A DNA stretch of 61,808 bases, taken from the NCBI GenBank assembly GCA_028291615.1, contig JAQGHM010000188.1, positions 1 to 61,808 of the forward strand, in the 5' to 3' direction. A program made the translations under genes and the position numbers. Source of the stretch: Phycisphaerales bacterium (GTDB taxonomy: Bacteria; Planctomycetota; Phycisphaerae; Tepidisphaerales; Tepidisphaeraceae). The notes under the pieces are model-generated. The model made no database searches. It was not told the origin of the DNA and saw only the letters and a program-made list of their open reading frames with translations. Positions 56,667 to 61,808 of the stretch are shown here, one piece after another (the stretch's first letter is position 1; every line of letters begins with the position of its first letter).

Positions 56667-57211
56667 GACAAATCTCCGTTGATCTGGGCCTTGGAGACCG
56701 CCGCGTCGCCCAGCAACTCTCGGAGCCGCTGGCGGGCGCGGTGGATCGTGACGCCGACATTGCTGGACGACATCCGAAGCTGCCGGCCGATCTCGTCGTA
56801 GCTCCACCCGGAAAGGGCATGGAGTGCGAAGGTCTCAGCCTGCTGCTCGGGAAGCCGCGCCAGCGCCGCACGCAACTGGTCTGACAGTTCCGCTACAACC
56901 GCCAGTTCCACCGGCCCGGGCCGGGCGGAAATGGCATCGTGCACATCAGCGGAATCGTCCTCGTCAACGGTCCGATCGCGCCGCAGCCGGTAGCGTTTGC
57001 GGAGTTGGTCCATCGCCCGGGTGGTGGCCACTCTCTGCAAAAACGCGGACCAGTATCGGATCGTCTCGCCGCCGCCGCGCGAATACTGAAGCGCCGTGAG
57101 GAACGTCTCCTGGAAGCACTCGTCGACGTCAGCCCGGTTGCCCAGCAAGCGCCAAAGCGTTCGCCAGATGGCTGGACCTTCGTCGCGGAGAATGCCGTCC
57201 CAATCGATCAT
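56663..57211 (-). CDS. ECF RNA polymerase sigma factor
   Basis: A 182-residue ECF-type sigma factor. Region 2 is WRLLGNRADVDECFQETFLTAL, followed by RYWSAFLQRVATTRAMDQLRKRYR; region 4 is LARLPEQQAETFALHALSGWSYDEIGRQLRMSSSNVGVTIHRARQRLRELL, given here in pieces by residue 115-165. It binds promoter -35 and -10 elements of its own regulon. Start ATG 57211; only a weak GAGA lies upstream. It overlaps the membrane anti-sigma-like gene by 4 nt, so the two are co-translated. It lies inside the gap between the two halves of hrpA, on the opposite strand. Confidence 0.93.
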   Translation of the reverse strand: MIDWDGILRDEGPAIWRTLWRLLGNRADVDECFQETFLTALQYSRGGGETIRYWSAFLQRVATTRAMDQLRKRYRLRRDRTVDEDDSADVHDAISARPGPVELAVVAELSDQLRAALARLPEQQAETFALHALSGWSYDEIGRQLRMSSSNVGVTIHRARQRLRELLGDAAVSKAQINGDLS

Positions 57212-57271
57212 GCGGTCTCAAGTGAATGTCGCGGACGCAAGGGTAGTCGCTGGGGGCGTAAGTATTCTTAC

Positions 57272-57307
57272 AAAAAAACCCGGCAAGCCTTGTCGGCCTG
57301 CCGGGTT
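57272..57307 (-). terminator. Rho-independent terminator of the Gfo/Idh/MocA gene
   Basis: Stem AACCCGGC.../...GCCGGGTT with inner GGCC/GGCC pairing and a short loop, followed on the minus strand by seven T residues (57278-57272). It ends the Gfo/Idh transcript just before the ECF sigma gene. Confidence 0.88.
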
Positions 57308-57334
57308 CGAGGTTCGTGCGACGCAGTTAGCTTC

Positions 57335-58741
57335 TCAAGCATTCTGCTTCGGCGGGGCGCTCTTCTTCTGCCGCGCTTCCCGCAAATCCTTAAGCCACTG
57401 CAACTCCGTCTTGCCCGGGACCGCAACCGGCGCCGTCGGCATCGCGGCAGCAAGGTCGAGGTTCTTCGGGAACGAATCCTCGGTGGAGGTGATCGCTTCC
57501 TCCCACGTGATCACGTCCCCGCTATAGCCGGCCATGCGGCCCATGATCGCCATCATCGCGCTGTTCGGCACGCGCTGTCCCGCGTTGATCGGCTTGCCGT
57601 CGCGGATCGACGCGAACAGCTCATCGTGCTCAACCTGGTAGGCGCTGGGATAATCCTTGGGCACGTCGGTGAGCCGCCAGCCTGGGCCTTTGTCACCGTG
57701 CTCGCGGATGACGTAGCTCAGGCCGCCATTCTTGGGGGAGAAGTTGGAGGTGATGTCGCAGACGCCCTTGGTGCCGACGAAGTGGTCGCTGACGCCGGTG
57801 TTCACCTGGTCCTGCTGGCGGCAGTAGACGTGGGCGCGCGTCCCATTGGCCCATTCATAAACGACGGCGAAGTGGTCCCAGACATGACCATACGCCGGCT
57901 CGACGCGCTGCTGCCGCCCGCCCGTCGCCCAGGCGCGGGCGGGCATCTCATCCTTCATGGCCCATGCGACCTTGTCGATCGTGTGCACGGCCTGCTCGAC
58001 GATGTGGTCGCCGCTGAGCCACGTGAAATAAAGCCAGTTGCGAAGCTGCCACTCGGTGTCGCTCCATCCGGCCTGGCGGGGCGTCATTTTGAGCTGGCTG
58101 GCGTTGTAATGCGAGTAGATCGAGATGATGTCGCCGATCGCGCCCTGGTGAACCTTGGGGAACGTGGCGCGCTCGCCGATGCTGTAGCGCCAGCAGAAAC
58201 CATCCACGAAGCCGAGGTTCTTGCGCTTCGATTCTTCAATCGTCTTGGTGACCGCGCGATAACCGGCGGCATCCACGCAGAGCGGCTTCTCGGCAAAGAC
58301 GTGCTTGTTCTTTTCGACGGCGTATTGAAAGTGAATCCAGCGAAAGGCTGGCGGCGTCGTGAGGAGGACAACATCGACGCCACTGTCGATCACCTTCTTG
58401 AAGGCGTCGAGGCCGGTAAAGCGTGTGTCAGGAGTGACCTTCACCTGCTCGGGATGCTGCTTGGTGTAGCTGACCAAGGCGCGGTCGATCGGCTCGGGCC
58501 AGAGGTCGCCGATGGCGGTGATATGGTTGGAAGGATTGGCCGAGAGCGCCTGCGCGCCCGCGCCGGTGCCGCGCCCGCCGCAACCGATCAGGCCGAACTT
58601 CACGACCTCGCTGCCCGCGGCGCGTACGCCCTGCGGGACGATGAGCGGCGTAACCGCCGCCGCGACGCTGGCGGCGGTGGCCGTGGTCTTGAGGAAGGTG
58701 CGGCGGGAGGAACCGGGCGAAGCAGGATTCGGTCGGGCCAT
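57335..58741 (-). CDS. Gfo/Idh/MocA-family oxidoreductase with Tat signal
   Basis: A 468-residue secreted NAD(P)-dependent oxidoreductase. The Tat motif is SRRTFLKTTATAASVAAAVTP. The Rossmann site is FGLIGCGGRGTGAG, the conserved EKPLC segment (HVFAEKPLCVDAAG) carries the catalytic Lys of the family, and the C-terminal domain holds HIVEQAVHTIDKVAW. Members act on sugars, inositols or related alcohols; planctomycetes have many exported copies. Start ATG 58741 has GGAG 9 nt upstream. It has its own terminator and lies between the ECF operon and the second half of hrpA. Confidence 0.93.
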   Translation of the reverse strand: MARPNPASPGSSRRTFLKTTATAASVAAAVTPLIVPQGVRAAGSEVVKFGLIGCGGRGTGAGAQALSANPSNHITAIGDLWPEPIDRALVSYTKQHPEQVKVTPDTRFTGLDAFKKVIDSGVDVVLLTTPPAFRWIHFQYAVEKNKHVFAEKPLCVDAAGYRAVTKTIEESKRKNLGFVDGFCWRYSIGERATFPKVHQGAIGDIISIYSHYNASQLKMTPRQAGWSDTEWQLRNWLYFTWLSGDHIVEQAVHTIDKVAWAMKDEMPARAWATGGRQQRVEPAYGHVWDHFAVVYEWANGTRAHVYCRQQDQVNTGVSDHFVGTKGVCDITSNFSPKNGGLSYVIREHGDKGPGWRLTDVPKDYPSAYQVEHDELFASIRDGKPINAGQRVPNSAMMAIMGRMAGYSGDVITWEEAITSTEDSFPKNLDLAAAMPTAPVAVPGKTELQWLKDLREARQKKSAPPKQNA

Positions 58742-58774
58742 GAGCGTGATCTCCAGAATTTGCGAAAGACGTAA

Positions 58775-58814
58775 AGACCAGGGCAGACAAGAATGTCCAC
58801 CCCACCAAAAGCGG
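58775..58814. repeat. GGCAGACAAGAATGTCCACCCCACC-type intergenic repeat
   Basis: The gap between the Gfo/Idh gene and the second half of hrpA contains GGGCAGACAAGAATGTCCAC followed by CCCACC. On the plus strand it would read GRQECPPH in one frame, a peptide I recall from many spurious planctomycete ORFs. It adjoins the right edge of the block that separates the two hrpA halves. Confidence 0.5.
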
Positions 58815-58824
58815 ATTGGCAGTC

Positions 58825-58830
58825 TATACT
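58825..58830 (+). promoter_or_regulatory. Possible -10 box (TATACT) of the hrpA C-terminal gene
   Basis: TATACT lies 17 bp before the ATG at 58848, giving a short leader with an AGGA site. No convincing -35 is seen at 17 bp. If real, the second hrpA half has its own promoter. Confidence 0.3.
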
Positions 58831-58847
58831 AAACTTCAGGAACGTCG

Positions 58848-60929
58848 ATGTTGAAGGACCAGACCAACGCCGAGATCGATTACGCCGCGATTCATCGCGC
58901 GCTGTTGGCAGGGCTGCTGGGAAACATCGGCCAGAAGACCGATCAATTCGAATACACCGGCGCGCGGGGAACCAAGTTCGCCATCTTCCCCGGCTCAACG
59001 CTCTTCAAGCGCCGCCCGCAGTGGCTGATGTCGGCGGAGATCGTCGAGACGACCAAGCTCTACGCGCGCACCAACGCGCGGATCGATCCGGAATGGATCG
59101 AGCGCGCAGCCGAGCACCTGGTCAAGCGCAGCTACAGCGAGCCGCGCTGGGAAGCCGAGACCGGGAACGTCGTGGCGGACGAGAAGGTATCGCTTTATGG
59201 CCTGCCGATCGTGCCGCGGCGGGTGGTGCATTATGGGCCGATCGATCCAAAGGTCAGCCGAACGCTCTTCATCCATCACGCGCTGGTGGAGGGAGAATTC
59301 CGCACCGGCGCCCCCTTCTTCGCCCATAACCAGAAGCTCACCGAAGAAGTGCTGGCCCTGGAAGCCAAGAGCCGCAACCGGGATTACCTGGTGGAGGCCG
59401 AGGCGCGGTTCGCGTTCTACGACAAGCGCCTGCCCCACGATGTGTTCAACGGCCAGACGTTCGAGCGCTGGCGCAAGGGGGCCGAGCGCCACAATCCCAA
59501 ACTGCTCTACATGACGCGGCGCGACCTCCTGAAGCGGGCGGCCGACGACGTAACGCCCGAAGCCTTTCCCGACTTCATGCTCGTGCAAGGCAGCCGTCTC
59601 GCGCTCGAATATCACCTCGACCCCGGCGACCTGATGGACGGCGTAACCGTCACCATCCCGCTTGCGGCGCTGAACCAGATGCCGCAGGAGCCGTTCGAGT
59701 GGCTGGTGCCCGGCCTGCTGCGCGAGAAGGTGCTGGAGCTGATTCGAACCCTGCCCAAATCCCTGCGGGTGAACTTCGTCCCCGCGCCCGAGCACGCCGA
59801 TCGCGCGATGGAGCTGCTGCAGTTCGGACAGGGATCGCTGTTCGATGCCCTGGCGGCGGTGCTCGGCAAGCTGAGCGGCCTGCAGGTCCGCGCCAGCGAT
59901 TTCGCGCCGGCGGAGCTCTTTGAGTTTTTGAAGATGAATTTCCGAATCGTCGATCAGCACGGCAAACAGATCGCCACCGGGCGTGACTTGGGAGTCATCC
60001 GGCAAAAGCTCGGCCTCGCCGCCCGCGCAACCTTCGCCGAATTACCGCCGCACCCGGAGTTTCATCGCGACGGTCTCGAAGGCTGGGCGTTCGGCGACCT
60101 GCCCGAGCGCGTCGAGATCAAGCGACACGGCGTCACGCTGGGCGCATACCCCGCTATCGTCGATCAGCAGGATGCGATCGGCCTGCGCCTCTTCGATTCA
60201 CCCGACGCCGCCAAGGCTGCCCACCTCGCCGGTGTGCGGCGGCTGTTCATGCTGCAACTCGGGCCGGAGTTGCGGCACATGTGGCGCAACATTCGCAACC
60301 TCGAACGCATGTCGATGAACTACAAGCTCCTCGGCAGCACCGACGACCTGCGCGGCCAGCTCGTGGCGGTAGCGGCGGAACGCGCGTTCACGCCCGACGC
60401 CAACGTCCGACAGCAGGCGGACTACCAGGAGCGCGGCGGGACGGCGTGGCAGCGCCTCTCCGAGCAACACGCGCGCATCAGCGAGCAGGCGGATCAGGCG
60501 CTCATGGCGTTTTACGCAGTGGCGAAGGACCTCGCGAAACCAGTAGCGCCGCTGCTCGAATTGTCGGTGCGCGACATGCGCGAGCACGTGGCGCGGCTGA
60601 TGCCGAAGAATTTTGTCGCGGCGACACCGGCGGCATGGCTACCGCACCTGCCGCGGTTGTTGAAAGGCATCGGCGTGCGGTTAACCAAGCTGACCAACGC
60701 GGGGCTGGTGAAGGATCAACAGGGATTAGCAGTAGTTGAACCGCTTGAGAAAGCGTATCGCGAGCGCGTGCAGAAGCACCGGAAGGAAGGAATCATCGAC
60801 CCCGCCCTCCTCCAATACCGCTGGATGCTGGAGGAACTGCGGATCTCGCTCTTCGCGCAGGAGCTGAAGACATCGATTCCGATTTCGCCGAAGCGGTTGA
60901 GCGAACAGTGGGCGCTCGTCAGAGCTTGA
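58848..60929 (+). CDS. hrpA: HrpA C-terminal part: OB fold and DUF3418
   Basis: A 693-residue protein matching only the second half of HrpA: the OB_NTP-bind fold (AAIHRALLAGLLGNIG, EYTGARGTKFAIFPGSTLFK) and the long DUF3418 region (LYGLPIVPRRVVHYGPIDPK, VSRTLFIHHALVEGEF, FEWLVPGLLREKVLELIRTLPKSLRVNFVP, split in text). It ends ELRISLFAQELKTSIPISPKRL, close to the E. coli HrpA end. Start ATG 58848 has AGGA 7 nt upstream, so it can be translated alone. Homology begins at about residue 9. Together with the 612 conserved residues of the first part it makes about 1297 residues, the size of an intact HrpA. It ends exactly where the convergent right-edge gene ends. Confidence 0.92.
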   Translation: MLKDQTNAEIDYAAIHRALLAGLLGNIGQKTDQFEYTGARGTKFAIFPGSTLFKRRPQWLMSAEIVETTKLYARTNARIDPEWIERAAEHLVKRSYSEPRWEAETGNVVADEKVSLYGLPIVPRRVVHYGPIDPKVSRTLFIHHALVEGEFRTGAPFFAHNQKLTEEVLALEAKSRNRDYLVEAEARFAFYDKRLPHDVFNGQTFERWRKGAERHNPKLLYMTRRDLLKRAADDVTPEAFPDFMLVQGSRLALEYHLDPGDLMDGVTVTIPLAALNQMPQEPFEWLVPGLLREKVLELIRTLPKSLRVNFVPAPEHADRAMELLQFGQGSLFDALAAVLGKLSGLQVRASDFAPAELFEFLKMNFRIVDQHGKQIATGRDLGVIRQKLGLAARATFAELPPHPEFHRDGLEGWAFGDLPERVEIKRHGVTLGAYPAIVDQQDAIGLRLFDSPDAAKAAHLAGVRRLFMLQLGPELRHMWRNIRNLERMSMNYKLLGSTDDLRGQLVAVAAERAFTPDANVRQQADYQERGGTAWQRLSEQHARISEQADQALMAFYAVAKDLAKPVAPLLELSVRDMREHVARLMPKNFVAATPAAWLPHLPRLLKGIGVRLTKLTNAGLVKDQQGLAVVEPLEKAYRERVQKHRKEGIIDPALLQYRWMLEELRISLFAQELKTSIPISPKRLSEQWALVRA

Positions 60930-61808
60930 TCAGTAACGCCACACCCGGCCCAGCGCCTGCATCTTGGTTTCGGTAATTACTTTTCCATTGTGGTCGATTT
61001 CCTTGACCGCCTCGGTGTCCGAGACGACGGTAGCGCCCGTACTTAAGCGCTGGGCGCAGAAGGGTGAGGAGAAGCCGCCTTGCGACCAGACCTCGCTTCC
61101 GGCGGGGTCATATTCCAGCACTTTTCCGCTCCCGAGATCACAGACAAGCGTGTTGCCGTTTTCGAGGCGCGACGCGCTCCGCGGGGTATTGAGCCCTTCA
61201 ACCTTCCAGTATTCCTTTCCCGCGGCGTCGATCTCAACAACCGAGTTGGCGTTCTGCAGCGTGACCAGCGTGTGGCCGTTATCAAGGCGGACGGCATCGC
61301 AGGGCCCGCCAGTCAGCGACACCTGCCAGACGACCTTTCCACCGCCATCGACCTCGGCGACCTGTTGCGCATTATTCGCGGCTACGAGCGTGTTGCCGTT
61401 GTCGAGCCGCTGAACGCTCATGGGCCCCGCAGGCACAGGGATGCGCACGCGCTCGCGACCGTCACGGCGATACTCGACCACTGAGCTGGAAGAGTAAAGC
61501 GCGACCAGCCGCCCGCCATTGGCCAGCCCCTGGCAGGCCCACGGACATCCGCCCGGCTCGCTGGCCGAGAACGTGGTGCGGCCGGTGGCATCAAGCTCGA
61601 TGATCTCGTTCTTCGCGTAGAGACAGATGAGCGTGCGGCCCATCTCAAGATTCGTCGAGCGCAGCGGGTACGTGAGTTGTGCCGTTTGACCTTCGCCAAT
61701 CAGCCACTGCCGCCAATCGCCAATGGCTTCCTCCTGGGCAAGGGGCTCGACCCACGCGGTGTAGTCAGACTGCCGGCCCGTCAGCGCCCGCAACGTCGAG
61801 ATGCTCCC
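60930..61808 (-). CDS. HEAT/beta-propeller repeat protein, partial (5' end beyond window)
   Basis: The last 292 codons of a minus-strand gene open to the right edge. The visible N-side (TLRALTGRQSDYTAW, then AIGDWRQWL) resembles the end of planctomycete HEAT-repeat domains. The rest is a propeller with repeated NGNTLV-type blades: DNGNTLVAANNAQQVAEVDG, DNGHTLVTLQNANSVVEID, ENGNTLVCDLGSGKVLEYD. This resembles PQQ-like or arylsulfotransferase-type propellers. No stop interrupts the frame up to base 61808, so an apparent start at 61793 should not be trusted. Its stop abuts the stop of the hrpA C-terminal gene with no gap. Confidence 0.75.
   Translation of the reverse strand, partial: GSISTLRALTGRQSDYTAWVEPLAQEEAIGDWRQWLIGEGQTAQLTYPLRSTNLEMGRTLICLYAKNEIIELDATGRTTFSASEPGGCPWACQGLANGGRLVALYSSSSVVEYRRDGRERVRIPVPAGPMSVQRLDNGNTLVAANNAQQVAEVDGGGKVVWQVSLTGGPCDAVRLDNGHTLVTLQNANSVVEIDAAGKEYWKVEGLNTPRSASRLENGNTLVCDLGSGKVLEYDPAGSEVWSQGGFSSPFCAQRLSTGATVVSDTEAVKEIDHNGKVITETKMQALGRVWRY

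Noticed and set aside
56939..58774. 611-residue plus-strand frame across the ECF and Gfo/Idh genes
   Set aside because: Antisense shadow; both minus-strand genes have full family motifs.
55361..58847. Insertion sequence as the cause of the hrpA split
   Set aside because: No transposase, terminal inverted repeats or clear target duplication seen; the block carries ordinary sigma, anti-sigma-like and oxidoreductase genes.

Overview
The window looks like chromosomal DNA from a high-GC planctomycete, probably class Phycisphaerae (order Tepidisphaerales or a close relative). Support: two sets of DUF1501 plus DUF1549/DUF1553 (Planctomycete cytochrome C) proteins, an LL-diaminopimelate aminotransferase, a Tat-exported Gfo/Idh/MocA protein, TolQ/ExbD-type genes next to vWA proteins, a calcium-repeat protein with an N-terminal LESRR motif, and many short repeated sequences between genes. 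The placement is inferred from gene content only.

Layout. 1-6.2 kb (minus strand): edge fragment, dapL, a DUF4303-like/WD40 fusion, a small ORF, an SDR epimerase and a large membrane protein. 6.3-12.6 kb (minus): a protein-quality operon transcribed groEL2-groES-groEL1-dnaJ-grpE-fmdB-yacG, preceded by two dyads rather than a CIRCE element. 12.9-14.1 kb: an Eis-like acetyltransferase. 14.2-21.9 kb (plus): two tandem vWA proteins, a TolQ/ExbB protein, two ExbD proteins and a large secreted helical-repeat protein interrupted by an in-frame TAG. 22.0-34.0 kb: a surface-glycan type island with FkbH, an acyl carrier protein, a methyltransferase, a WcaF-like acyltransferase, a YdjC deacetylase and four glycosyltransferases. 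34.2 kb: tRNA-Tyr. 34.4-43.4 kb: sugar isomerase-like TIM barrel, secreted repeat protein, RTX-like protein, M48 peptidase, mannose-6-phosphate-isomerase-like cupin. 43.5-51.8 kb: two convergent DUF1549/DUF1553 + DUF1501 pairs. 52.1-52.9 kb: FliA/WhiG-type sigma factor. 53.4-60.9 kb: an HrpA helicase in two pieces with a three-gene minus-strand block (ECF sigma, membrane anti-sigma-like protein, Gfo/Idh protein) between them. The right edge holds a partial HEAT/beta-propeller protein.

Most interesting points. (1) Both vWA proteins have the plan of TonB/TolA: one N-terminal helix with an SxxxH motif, a Gly-rich linker, then an output domain, here vWA. They lie directly upstream of TolQ/ExbB and two ExbD genes, which suggests a proton-driven Ton/Tol-like machine with vWA output domains. 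(2) HrpA is split cleanly between the HA2 and OB-fold regions. The two conserved parts add up to about 1297 residues, the size I recall for E. coli HrpA. (3) The helical-repeat gene closing the vWA locus is cut by a single TAG; the frame stays open for 85 more codons. (4) At least seven families of short, mostly inverted intergenic repeats occur.

Starts were placed by Shine-Dalgarno spacing, 4-nt overlaps and family conservation. No database search was possible; family names come from motif recognition.
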